A stretch of DNA of 34,091 nucleotides, from positions 1 to 34,091 of the forward strand of contig CBFDCR010000060.1 of the NCBI GenBank assembly GCA_965603365.1. Direction: 5' to 3'. Both the position numbers and the translations under genes were made by a program. The notes beneath the pieces are model-generated. The model saw nothing but the letters and a program-made list of their open reading frames with translations, ran no database searches and was not told the DNA's origin. The DNA is from JAHELQ01 sp965603365. Lineage in GTDB: Bacteria > Acidobacteriota > Aminicenantia > UBA2199. This document shows, one piece after another, positions 1 through 8,572 of the stretch (within the stretch, counting starts at the first letter, position 1; the number at the start of each line of letters is the position of its first letter).

Positions 1-101
1 GCTATCGAAAAACAGGCAAGACAACCCTAACAAAAAGTTGATGGGAAATTTGGGATCCGGCTGCCCGGTTGACAATTCCGATAAATCGTCCTATTATTAA
101 T

Positions 102-418
102 ATGGCCATGGACAAGATCGACAATGCGCATGACCACTTCCTTAAGCGGATTTTTGTTGAGAGAGGGAGAAGACATATCTCCCGAAAAGTTGGAAAAGAT
201 GTTAGAAAAGAGTCACATTAATGGAGGTGACATTATGCCGACATTAGCGCAAAGATGGGTAGAACAAGGCTTTGAAAAAGGTATTGAAAAAGGATGCGCA
301 AGAGAGAAATATCGAGATTGCCAAAAGGTTGATAAAGAAAGGCATTGATTTAAATATTATTGCCGAATCCACCGGTTTACCCAGAGAAGAGATTGACGAA
401 CTGGCAGTACAGGAATAA
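102..418 (+). pseudogene. Collapsed Rpn-family (PD-(D/E)XK transposase-like) nuclease pseudogene
   Basis: Two pieces of one family can be read in different frames. From the ATG at 102 the first codons give MAMDKIDNAHDHFLKRIF, which matches the usual N-terminus of Rpn/transposase_31 proteins (HDxFFKxxF). That frame then closes at a TAA near 222. In the frame beginning at 124, residues from about 180 on give SPEKLEKMLEKS followed by MPTLAQRWVEQGFEKG, the typical C-terminal region. A further frame slip near 291-305 moves to a frame reading NIEIAKRLIKKGIDLNIIAE and ending at the TAA 416-418, the usual family tail. Intact members run to roughly 250-330 residues, so most of the nuclease core has been deleted. 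I see no functional product. Family assignment rests on recognised motifs only. Confidence 0.7.
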
Positions 419-438
419 GCAGACGGTATTGGGTTCAG

Positions 439-504
439 GTTCAAGTTCGGGGGAGCTAAGAGGTTTAGGGCGATACGGTTTTTTTCTTAGACCTGAACTT
501 GAAC
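439..504. repeat. Imperfect inverted repeat (hairpin)
   Basis: GTTCAAGTTC at 439-448 pairs perfectly with GAACTTGAAC at 495-504. Inside it CTAAGA (456-461) pairs with TCTTAG (485-490). A run of seven to eight T lies in the loop side, just before the right arm. It could be an intergenic fold, a decayed terminator for the pseudogene upstream, or an end of a small mobile repeat. Nothing in the window repeats it. Confidence 0.45.
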
Positions 505-1044
505 TTTTTCCCCTATCGTACTTGCGACTTAATGAAAATGTAGAATTTTGATATCAGGTTTTTTAGCTCTTTGGTTTTTCAAGTGCAAGGGGATTTTTTT
601 CTGACAGTGCTGGGGCAGAGGTCGGACATCGTGTACACATCCTGGTTGAGGTGCCCGACGGCAGCAAGGAGCAACTGTGCCATCACCTCTTGAGAAGATT
701 TGAAGCGCAGCGGCAGCGACAGTACCAGCACCTGGCCGCGACCATACGGCCGTCAGGTCATGACCGGCCTTCCGCTCTTTTGGGTGCGGGCCACCACCGT
801 GACATCTGCTGCTGTCCAGGCAACTGCAACAGCCAGGCTGCCTGGTCTGCGTGGCTGCCAATTCCAGGGGGACTCATCACCGGCACACGGGGGGCGAGGG
901 ATATGGATTTGGCCTTCTCAATCGAGGGGGGGGCTGTCAATACCTTTTTTATCCAAAAGTAATCTATGCCTTTTTTTTTCTAATTCTTCAGCTATAGTTA
1001 ACGCTAACTTTTAACATAACAGGGGATACCAGGTTTTGATTTCC
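505..1044. other. Gene-poor stretch with a GC-rich block
   Basis: No gene can be supported here. The part from about 600 to 930 is clearly GC-richer than the AT-rich sequence on both sides and is open in several frames on both strands, which GC-rich sequence does by chance. One forward frame from about 590 contains a plausible-looking stretch (VHILVEVPDGSKEQL) and then turns into Cys/His/Arg-rich sequence of no recognisable family. It could be a frameshifted scrap of a mobile-element gene, given the neighbouring Rpn pseudogene, but I cannot show this. The part after 930 is AT-rich leader DNA for valS. Confidence 0.4.
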
Positions 1045-1073
1045 TTGACAAAAAATGCTAACAATATTAATAT
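1045..1073 (+). promoter_or_regulatory. Sigma-A-type promoter of valS
   Basis: A perfect -35 TTGACA at 1045-1050 is followed, after a 17-nt spacer, by TAATAT at 1068-1073. The surroundings are AT-rich. It lies about 55 nt before the proposed TTG start of valS, leaving no room for a T-box leader, and no T-box consensus is visible. Confidence 0.7.
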
Positions 1074-1128
1074 ATAACCTCCTCAAAAAAACTTTTTTTT
1101 AAATTGTTTAAAATATATGGAGGAACGG

Positions 1129-3600
1129 TTGAATTTACCGAAAAGATATAAAGCTCAAGAAGTAGAGCACAGAATAAAAAAGTTTTGGGAAAAGGAAGAA
1201 ATTTACCGATATGAACCAAAATCAGACAAACCATGTTTTTCTGTGGATACTCCTCCTCCTTATGTGTCGTCCAGTCATTTGCACGTAGGCCATGCCATGA
1301 GTTATTCCCAGGCAGAGTTTGTGGTAAGGTACAAACGGATGTGCGGTTATAACATCTTTTACCCGATGGGATTTGACGACAATGGACTGCCTACTGAAAG
1401 ATATGTCGAAAAAAAATATAAAATTAATAAATCCAAGGTCAATCGCCGTGAATTCATTGATTTATGTTTAAAAGAGACCAAATTAGGGATTCAAACTTAC
1501 CGGGAACTCTGGGAGGCCCTTGGGATATCAGTGGACTGGTCTTTAAGTTATTCAACCATTGATGAGCGCAGCCGTTGTACTTCACAGCGCAGTTTCATCG
1601 AATTGGCGAAAAATGGATTAATTGAGAGACGGGATGAGCCGATAATGTGGTGTTATAGGTGTTCCACAGCCATTGCTCAGGCAGAGGTAGAAACTGTTGA
1701 ATTAATTTCAAAGCTCTATTATATCGCTTTTCACTCCCAAAACGGACAGGAAATAATTATTGGTACTACCCGACCGGAACTTATTCCTGCCTGTGTTTCC
1801 TTGTATGTAAATCCTTATGATGAACGATATGTAGCTCTTGTGGGTAAGAAGGTTCGTGTACCTTTGTTTGATTACGAGGAAGAAGTAAGAACTCACCCGG
1901 ATGTTGATCCTTCCTTTGGAACAGGATTAATGATGGTCTGTACCTGGGGAGATTTGGGTGATGTTATAAAATGGAAGGAACATAAACTGGACACGCGTTC
2001 TATTTTCGATGAGTATGGTAGGTTCAATGAACTGGCTGAATCCTTTGCAGGTCTTACCGCTAAAGCCGGGCGCAAGGAGATCATAAGCGCATTGGAACAA
2101 AAGAAACTGTTAAAAGGCTCAAAAGAGTTGAGTCACCTCGTGGGTGTCCATGACCGGTGCGGCACACCTATTGAATTTAATAATACAATGCAGTGGTTTA
2201 TTCGTATACTTGATTTTAAGTCGGAATTTCTGGAACGTGGTAATCAATTGCACTGGTATCCTGAATATATGAAAAACCGGTTCGATGATTGGATCGCTGG
2301 CTTAAAATGGGATTGGTGCATATCTCGTCAGCGTTATTACGGTGTTCCCTTCCCAGTGTGGTACTGTGAAAAATGTAATACCCCCTGGTTTCCTCCAATA
2401 GAACAGCTCCCTGTTGATCCCACAGTAGACCCGGTACCGGATGAGGCTGCTTGTGAAAACTGTGGATGTTCCGATTTCATCGGGGAAAAAGATGTAATGG
2501 ATACCTGGATGACCAGCTCGATGACTCCTTTGATCAATGCGCGGTGGGCGTATGATGATCAGCATTTGATGAATCGCATTTATCCTCAATCCCTTAGGGT
2601 GCAAGCATTTGAAATTATCCGAACATGGTTGTTCTATACAATTGTAAAAAGTCATTTCCATACCAATACACTGCCGTGGAAAGATTTGATGATTTCTGGC
2701 TGGGGACTGGACCCAAAGGGAAAGAAAATGAGCAAACGAGCCGGGAATTTGGTAGAACCCATGGCAGTAATAAAAAGATATTCTGCCGATGCTCTACGCT
2801 ACTGGTCGGCCAACTCGACCCTGGGAAGTAACCGACGTTACAGTGAACAGGAAGTGGCAGATGCTAAACGATTAATGACAAAACTCTGGAATGCATCACG
2901 TTTTGTCGCCAACTATTTGGTTGAAGAAAACGGAATCCCATATTCGTTAACCCGGGGAACTCCTACATTAATCGACCGCTGGATCATTTCCCGTTTAATG
3001 TCAACGGTAAAGATTTCTACGGAATATTTTGAAAGGTATGAATACAGTCATTCGTTAGAAGTTACCCAGCGGTTTTTCTTCACAGAGTTTTGTGATAATT
3101 ATTTAGAAATCATTAAAGAACGATTCTGGAATCCGGATCACTTTCAAGCGGGACAGGTTAAGGCCGCACGTTTCACCCTTTTTGCTGTTTTATTTGCTAT
3201 TCTCAAGCTTTTTGCTCCATTTATTCCATACATAACAGAAGAGATTTACCAGATTATATTTCGAGATTCCTTTGAGAAAGAGGTGAGCATTCATATATCG
3301 GAATGGCCAGTATTTGATGAATCGCAGATTGATACAGACGTTGAAACCTTGGGTAAGCTTTTTATCGATATTTTAACTGGAGTTCGGCGCTGGAAAACCT
3401 CGAAGCAAGTACATGCGTATTTTCCTTTGCGTGAGATGATTATTTCAGCAGATCCGAGAATTATCCCTCAAATCGAATCCATTATCGATGATTTAAGGGC
3501 CGCGGCCCATGCGGAATCCATCAACTTTGGAGAAGGGGGCACTATGTCCACTGATTCCGAAAATGTTTTCCTCAAATTGACCCTTGGCGAGAAAAAATAA
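1129..3600 (+). CDS. valS: Valyl-tRNA synthetase, archaeal-like type
   Basis: Class I synthetase that charges tRNA-Val with valine in the cytoplasm. The N-terminus has the LPKRY...FWEKE pattern, then PPPYVSSSHLHVGH with the HIGH motif as HVGH (residues 52-55). GFDDNGLPTERYVEKK follows; this is typical of the archaeal-like ValRS group and not of the GTDHAG type usual in bacteria. KMSKR stands for KMSKS at about 533-537. A connecting editing domain (TTRPELI) and Cys-pair zinc knuckles lie between. About 823 residues, normal for this group. An ATG at 1117 is in frame, but GGAGGA at 1119-1124 sits correctly spaced before the TTG at 1129, so I choose TTG. The gene has its own promoter and lies beside a second synthetase. 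It may be a housekeeping gene or a second, resistant copy; the window cannot tell. Confidence 0.93.
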   Translation: MNLPKRYKAQEVEHRIKKFWEKEEIYRYEPKSDKPCFSVDTPPPYVSSSHLHVGHAMSYSQAEFVVRYKRMCGYNIFYPMGFDDNGLPTERYVEKKYKINKSKVNRREFIDLCLKETKLGIQTYRELWEALGISVDWSLSYSTIDERSRCTSQRSFIELAKNGLIERRDEPIMWCYRCSTAIAQAEVETVELISKLYYIAFHSQNGQEIIIGTTRPELIPACVSLYVNPYDERYVALVGKKVRVPLFDYEEEVRTHPDVDPSFGTGLMMVCTWGDLGDVIKWKEHKLDTRSIFDEYGRFNELAESFAGLTAKAGRKEIISALEQKKLLKGSKELSHLVGVHDRCGTPIEFNNTMQWFIRILDFKSEFLERGNQLHWYPEYMKNRFDDWIAGLKWDWCISRQRYYGVPFPVWYCEKCNTPWFPPIEQLPVDPTVDPVPDEAACENCGCSDFIGEKDVMDTWMTSSMTPLINARWAYDDQHLMNRIYPQSLRVQAFEIIRTWLFYTIVKSHFHTNTLPWKDLMISGWGLDPKGKKMSKRAGNLVEPMAVIKRYSADALRYWSANSTLGSNRRYSEQEVADAKRLMTKLWNASRFVANYLVEENGIPYSLTRGTPTLIDRWIISRLMSTVKISTEYFERYEYSHSLEVTQRFFFTEFCDNYLEIIKERFWNPDHFQAGQVKAARFTLFAVLFAILKLFAPFIPYITEEIYQIIFRDSFEKEVSIHISEWPVFDESQIDTDVETLGKLFIDILTGVRRWKTSKQVHAYFPLREMIISADPRIIPQIESIIDDLRAAAHAESINFGEGGTMSTDSENVFLKLTLGEKK

Positions 3601-4210
3601 AATAAATCATGACTGCGAATTTGATTCCTACCTATGCAAATACCTCCACCAATTCAACTTGAACTAAAATTTGACTAAAAAATTTCGGGGTAACTCCAGG
3701 GGAGATTTGACTTTTTTCTATAAAATGGTAAAATAACAAAGCTGGTGGTAGAAAGAATGGTGAAAGCTGTTTTGCGGAGATTGAAGAGGAATTGATAACA
3801 TCGAGCGGAAGTAAAGTTTTCCCGAAAAATTCGGGAAGGGCGGAAGCTTAAGTGATGAAAAAAAAGACAATTGAGGTGACTTTGAACGAAATTCGAAAAA
3901 TTAGAGTAGTTGAAATGAACACCGGCAATTCGTTTCTTACTGAAATATCAAAAAAGCAAAAGACATTGTTCGATAAATTACAAATCCCACTACCTAAAAA
4001 CATAGTTATCAAAAATGGAGAATTTTAGGTTGTAAAAAAATGATTATTAGTCCATCTCAATTAAAATATCATGTCAGACCAATAAAGAATCACTACAAAG
4101 AATTAGAATAATAAAAGAACTTTTTCGATTCAGCTTAAAGAAAAGAGATAAGAAAAAATTGAAAGAAAATGGGGCAGCAAATTTTTTTTGAGGTAACTCA
4201 AATTTAAATA
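3601..4210. other. AT-rich intergenic region between valS and ileS
   Basis: Apart from the 57-codon frame at 3855-4028 and the hairpin at about 3820-3838, I see no gene, no tRNA and no clear rho-independent terminator after valS. The T-box consensus expected before many Firmicute synthetase genes (AGGGTGGNACCGCG) is absent. A second short open stretch at about 3727-3853 (reading NGESCFAEIEEELITSSGSK) has no start codon and no known relatives that I recognise. Confidence 0.5.
3855..4028 (+). CDS. Small hypothetical protein, possible transposase C-terminal remnant
   Basis: A 57-codon frame starts ATG-AAA-AAA and ends with TAG. The product begins MKKKTIEVTLNEIRKI and ends LPKNIVIKNGEF. The charged beta-like start followed by KQKTLFDKLQIPLPKN resembles in style the last residues of some IS4-type transposases, but I cannot place it in a family. 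The ribosome site is weak (GGAAG, about 8 nt further upstream than ideal). A short perfect hairpin, TTCCCGAA-AAA-TTCGGGAA, lies at about 3820-3838 just before it. It could be an independent small gene, a transposon fragment or a chance frame in AT-rich DNA. Confidence 0.35.
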   Translation: MKKKTIEVTLNEIRKIRVVEMNTGNSFLTEISKKQKTLFDKLQIPLPKNIVIKNGEF

Positions 4211-4239
4211 TTGACAAAAACACGACTTTATACTTTAAT
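4211..4239 (+). promoter_or_regulatory. Probable promoter of ileS and the downstream cluster
   Basis: TTGACA at 4211-4216, a 17-nt spacer and TTTAAT at 4234-4239, in AT-rich DNA about 33 nt before the ileS start. No other promoter as good is visible between here and the radical-SAM genes, so this may drive ileS together with at least the first cluster genes. Confidence 0.6.
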
Positions 4240-4272
4240 AATAAAATTACATCTTTGTAAAAGCGAGGGATA

Positions 4273-7200
4273 ATGTATAATAGAGTTAATACCTGGTTTG
4301 ACATTGTTAAAATAGAAGAGGGAGTATTAGAATTTTGGGAGAAAAAAAGTATTTTTAAAAAGTTAGTCAAAATGAACGAAGACAAAAAGATATGGTCGTT
4401 TCTCGATGGCCCGATAACCGCGAATAATCCGATGGGGGTTCATCATGCTTGGGGAAGGACATTGAAAGATGTATACCAGCGATATTGGGCAATGCAGGGT
4501 CGAAAATTACGTTATCAAAATGGATTTGATTGCCAGGGATTATGGGTAGAAGTAGAAGTTGAAAAGGAATTAAACTTCAAGTCCAAACGAGATATTGAGA
4601 GTTATGGGATTGATAGGTTTGTCCAAAAATGCAAAGAGAGAAGTTATAAATATGCACAAGTGATAACCGAACAATCAAAGCGACTTGGTTTTTGGATGGA
4701 CTGGGACAATTCTTACTATACATTGGGTGATGAAAATAATTATACCATCTGGAAATTTTTAAAGAAGGTTCATGACCGTGGCTTAGTTTACAAAGGCCAT
4801 GATGTGATTCCGTGGTGTCCCAGGTGTGGTACTGGTATTTCGCAACATGAGATGCAGGAAGGATACAAAGATGTAAAACACCTTTCTCTTATCACTTTAT
4901 TTCCGATAAAAAATAGAAACAAGGAAGCATTTTTAGTATGGACCACCACTCCCTGGACCCTGACTGCCAATGTAGCAATAGCGGTTCATCCTGACGCTAA
5001 TTATTTAAAGGTTAAACAGGGAGAGTGGACATATTATATTATAAAAAACAGAGCAGAGGCGGTCTTAAAGGATAAAGGGAAGTGGGAAGTCTTAAAAGAG
5101 CTAAAGGGAGTACAATTGATTAATGCTGATTTTAATTATACTGGCCCCTTTGATGAATTACCGGCTCAACAAGAAGCAAAATTATTCCATAAGGTGATAC
5201 CCTGGGAAGAAGTTACGGAAGAAGAGGGAACCGGCATAGTCCACATTGCACCTGGTTGTGGTGCGGAAGACTTCATGTTGGGCAAAGAGTTTGGCCTCCC
5301 AGCGCTGGTACCTATTGATGAAAATGGCATTTTCTTGGAAAATTTCCTGTGGCTATCAGGTAAAGATGCAACAGGGACGGGTGAAGAGATTAAGAAGAAT
5401 TTAAAAAAGAAGCAGATATTGTACTCCAGCGAAAGATACATCCATTCTTACCCTCATTGTTGGCGATGCGACAAAGAATTGCTGTTTCGCTTGGTGGACG
5501 AGTGGTTTATTTCTATGTCTCCCTGGCGGAACGAAATAAAAAACGTGGCCAAACAAATCCGATGGATACCTTCTTTCGGGCTGGAATTGGAACTGGATTG
5601 GTTGAATAACATGCGGGATTGGATGATTTCCAAAAAACGGTATTGGGGGTTAGCATTGCCCATTTGGGAATGCCCCCATTGCAATACCTTTACTGTTATT
5701 GGTAGCCATGAAGAGCTTAAAGAAAAAGCAGTTGAAGGATGGAAAAAATTTGCAGGACACTCCCCACACCGACCATGGATTGATGAAATTAAAATCAAAT
5801 GTCCCAAATGCAGCAAAAAAATCTCACGCATACCAGATGTGAGCAATCCTTGGCTGGATGCTGGCATTGTCCCCTATTCCACTGTAAAGTACAATAGTGA
5901 CAGGGAGTATTGGAAGCAATGGATCCCCGCAGATTTGATATTGGAGTGTTTTCCTGGGCAATTCCGCAATTGGTTTTACAGTTTATTGGCCATGAGCACT
6001 ATCATGGAGAATATTGCTCCCTTTAAAAATCTGGTGGGGCATGCCCTGGTGCGAGACGAAAAGGGTGAGGAGATGCATAAATCCAAAGGAAACGCAATCT
6101 GGTTCGATGAGGCGGCAGACAAAATCGGTGTTGAAGTAATGCGATGGATTTTCTGTACCCATGAGTTAAGCAAAAACCTCAATTTCGGTTATGGAATGGC
6201 TCGGCAGGTCAGAGGGAAGTTCATTAATACCTTTTGGAACAGCTATGCATTTTTTGTCAATTATGCCCGGCTCATCAACTTTAAAGTATCAACCGTACCT
6301 CCGGACATTGATCGACGATCGGATTTTGACCGATGGATACTCTCAAAGCTTCAATTGTTGGTAGACAATGGCCGGAAAAGTTTTGAAGATTATGATGTCA
6401 GGAAAGCGGCTCGCAGTATTGATGAATACCTGGAACTATTAAGTAACTGGTACATTCGTAACAACAGGAGACGGTTCTGGCGTTCGGAAATGGATGAGGA
6501 TACGATTTCTGCCTATGAAACCCTTTTTGAGGTGTTGTACACGGTACTCCGTCTAATGGCTCCGATACTACCCATTCTTACAGAAGCAATGTACCAAAAT
6601 CTGGTGCGAAATGCAGATCGGCAAAAACCGGAAAGTATCCACCTCACCAGTTACCCAATACCAAAAACAGAAATCATCGACGAACAATTGATGGAGGATA
6701 TGGATATCATTATCAAGCTGAATAACCTGGCCCTGTCGGCCCGGGAGAAATCAAAAATAAAAACCCGTCAACCCCTGGCCAAATTTATCATCGCTCCCGA
6801 CAACGATACGGAAGCCCTGGCGGTGAAACGTTTTTCCCATTTATTAAAAAGCGAGATCAATGTAAAAACCATTGAAATCCTGGAAGTGAGAACCAAATGC
6901 CCGATTGAATTGCAGGTAAGACCCAGTCAAAAATCCCTGGGACAAAAATACAAAGCCAAAGCCAAATTGATCGCAGGGATGATTGAAAAACAAATCGATT
7001 CCACCACCAGGGAACTAATGGAACATGCGGGCCACTGGGAAAGGAAAATAAATGTGGAGGGCGAGTCCATCACAATTACGCAGGATGACCTTCTCATTAA
7101 AGAAATTGACCCGGAAAACCTTTCCATTGTAAGATATTATGGGGGCTGGGTCGCTTTTGACACGAAATTAACCGAAGAACTTTTACTGGAAGGCTCCATG

Positions 7201-7446
7201 AGAGATTTTCTCCGGCAAATGCAGGTGCTGCGGAAAGAAATCGGCCTGGAAATTGAAGACCGGATTTCCGTCGTCTATAACACCGATTCCCCGAAAGCCA
7301 AACAGATGTTGGAAAAATACAAAGATTTCATTTGTAGTGAACTGCTTTGCCTGAGTTTGCAGGAGGATTCGAAGTTAACGTCCCAACATCAAGTAAAAAT
7401 ACTTGAACAAACCATTACCGTGATGATTGGGAAAGCAAAAGTTTAA
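4273..7446 (+). CDS. ileS: Isoleucyl-tRNA synthetase with swapped HIGH motif (GXHH)
   Basis: Charges tRNA-Ile with isoleucine. Residues 43-62 read FLDGPITANNPMGVHHAWGR. The class I HIGH motif (HXGH) is replaced by G55-V56-H57-H58, that is GXHH. The KMSKS loop is EMHKS (600-604), keeping the second lysine K603. The editing domain has WTTTPWTLTANVA and GTGIVHIAP. Zinc-type Cys pairs occur at WCPRCG, CWRC, CPHC and CPKC. At 1057 residues with a long C-terminal part, it is of the eukaryote-like IleRS2 kind. GXHH IleRS2 enzymes are known to be strongly mupirocin-resistant. The ATG at 4273 follows GCGAGGGA. Only a short terminator-free gap separates it from the radical-SAM cluster. The first two thirds are AT-richer than the last third. 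It may be self-resistance for the cluster product, or the only IleRS of the cell. Confidence 0.95.
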   Translation: MYNRVNTWFDIVKIEEGVLEFWEKKSIFKKLVKMNEDKKIWSFLDGPITANNPMGVHHAWGRTLKDVYQRYWAMQGRKLRYQNGFDCQGLWVEVEVEKELNFKSKRDIESYGIDRFVQKCKERSYKYAQVITEQSKRLGFWMDWDNSYYTLGDENNYTIWKFLKKVHDRGLVYKGHDVIPWCPRCGTGISQHEMQEGYKDVKHLSLITLFPIKNRNKEAFLVWTTTPWTLTANVAIAVHPDANYLKVKQGEWTYYIIKNRAEAVLKDKGKWEVLKELKGVQLINADFNYTGPFDELPAQQEAKLFHKVIPWEEVTEEEGTGIVHIAPGCGAEDFMLGKEFGLPALVPIDENGIFLENFLWLSGKDATGTGEEIKKNLKKKQILYSSERYIHSYPHCWRCDKELLFRLVDEWFISMSPWRNEIKNVAKQIRWIPSFGLELELDWLNNMRDWMISKKRYWGLALPIWECPHCNTFTVIGSHEELKEKAVEGWKKFAGHSPHRPWIDEIKIKCPKCSKKISRIPDVSNPWLDAGIVPYSTVKYNSDREYWKQWIPADLILECFPGQFRNWFYSLLAMSTIMENIAPFKNLVGHALVRDEKGEEMHKSKGNAIWFDEAADKIGVEVMRWIFCTHELSKNLNFGYGMARQVRGKFINTFWNSYAFFVNYARLINFKVSTVPPDIDRRSDFDRWILSKLQLLVDNGRKSFEDYDVRKAARSIDEYLELLSNWYIRNNRRRFWRSEMDEDTISAYETLFEVLYTVLRLMAPILPILTEAMYQNLVRNADRQKPESIHLTSYPIPKTEIIDEQLMEDMDIIIKLNNLALSAREKSKIKTRQPLAKFIIAPDNDTEALAVKRFSHLLKSEINVKTIEILEVRTKCPIELQVRPSQKSLGQKYKAKAKLIAGMIEKQIDSTTRELMEHAGHWERKINVEGESITITQDDLLIKEIDPENLSIVRYYGGWVAFDTKLTEELLLEGSMRDFLRQMQVLRKEIGLEIEDRISVVYNTDSPKAKQMLEKYKDFICSELLCLSLQEDSKLTSQHQVKILEQTITVMIGKAKV

Positions 7447-7495
7447 CCCCGGACCAGGGAAGGGCATGTGAACGGCTTAAATTGCCTCAATTGCC

Positions 7496-8572
7496 GTGAT
7501 TGGTGATGGTAATTGGGGTGACCACGACAAACAGATGGATATTGGGGCAGCAGAAAATTATTACCGGTATATTCTAGACCTGAACCAGCCCCTGCCCAGG
7601 CCAAAGATTGTTATTTTCGAACTGACGCACCGGTGCAATCTAAGGTGCGGCCATTGCTACAATGATGGACCTGATCCGTCAAGGCAATTAACCACTGGAG
7701 AGGTCACCTCTATTTTAAAAGGGATTCCATCTCCCGGTACCACTGCCCTGGGGTTCACCGGGGGGGAAGTAATGGTGCGTGCCGATGTGATGGAAATCCT
7801 GGAGGCAGCCCATAAAATGGGGTTTGAAAATATCAACATCGATTCCAACGGCACTTTGATAGATGAAGATACAATTGGTAGGTTCAAGGAATTGGGAGTA
7901 AAAAGTCTCCATGTGAGCCTGGACGGACCCGAAGAAATAAACGATCAATTAAGGGGAAACGGCAGTTATCGAAAAGTGGTAAAGGCGATTAAGCTGGCCG
8001 TAACAGCTGGAATAACCGTCACGCTGAATATGACGGTGGGCCAGTTAAATGCCGGTTATATCCAATCGCTTTTTAACCGGGTGAAACCGCTGGAAATTCA
8101 CTATTTCAAGGTGGAACCGTTATTAATAAAATCAAAGGCCCGGCACTTGCAGGAATTGCTGCTGGAAAAGAGCGATATTTTGCAGGTTTGCGATACTTTA
8201 AAAGTACTTCAAGACTCTTCTCCACCAACCCTGGTTATTGACAACCTGTTTAAAACCTACATGGAGGAGAAACCTCTGTTGGGATGTCCTTCGGGCAAGA
8301 GTTTTTGTATGATTTCCCGGGAAGGCCGCATGTTTCACTGCCCGGTATTTACCGAGCACGCCTCTCCAAAGGATAGTTTGCTGGGGCAGGATTTTGCGGA
8401 AGTCTGGGGAAAGAGTGATTTTTTAACTGCGCTCCGGGACCCCGGGACCTTTAAAACCGGCTGTCATAACTGTAAATACCTGGAAATTTGTGCCGGCGGC
8501 TGTCATGCCAGGGCGTTTATCGCCACCGGTTCTTTTTTTGAACGGGACCCGTTGTGCCCTTTCTCAATATGA
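7496..8572 (+). CDS. Radical-SAM/SPASM peptide-maturase-like protein (A)
   Basis: About 358 residues. The radical-SAM cluster motif CNLRCGHC (C47, C51, C54 counted from the GTG) is followed by the GFTGGE motif and a TIM-barrel core. The C-terminal SPASM/twitch region has Cys at GCPSGKSFC, FHCPVF, GCHNCKYLEICAGGC and DPLC, binding auxiliary 4Fe-4S clusters. Such enzymes use S-adenosylmethionine to make radicals on peptide substrates (crosslinks, epimers, decarboxylation), though the exact reaction is unreadable. The GTG at 7496 is the first possible start and lacks a good ribosome site; an in-frame ATG at 7535 is an alternative, with GGGGTGA about 14 nt before it. First gene of the coupled run; its TGA overlaps the next start (ATGA). 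Confidence 0.85.
   Translation: MIGDGNWGDHDKQMDIGAAENYYRYILDLNQPLPRPKIVIFELTHRCNLRCGHCYNDGPDPSRQLTTGEVTSILKGIPSPGTTALGFTGGEVMVRADVMEILEAAHKMGFENINIDSNGTLIDEDTIGRFKELGVKSLHVSLDGPEEINDQLRGNGSYRKVVKAIKLAVTAGITVTLNMTVGQLNAGYIQSLFNRVKPLEIHYFKVEPLLIKSKARHLQELLLEKSDILQVCDTLKVLQDSSPPTLVIDNLFKTYMEEKPLLGCPSGKSFCMISREGRMFHCPVFTEHASPKDSLLGQDFAEVWGKSDFLTALRDPGTFKTGCHNCKYLEICAGGCHARAFIATGSFFERDPLCPFSI

Noticed and set aside
529..962. Overlapping forward and reverse reading frames in the GC-rich block as genes
   Set aside because: Frames are short, on both strands, without good ribosome sites and without family motifs; chance openness of GC-rich DNA explains them.
1045..1128. T-box riboswitch before valS or ileS
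   Set aside because: The T-box consensus is absent from both leaders, and the promoter-to-start distances (about 55 and 33 nt) are far too short for a T-box structure.
3820..3838. Rho-independent terminator at the TTCCCGAA hairpin
   Set aside because: The stem is perfect but is followed by GGGCGG, not a T run, and it lies over 200 nt after valS.
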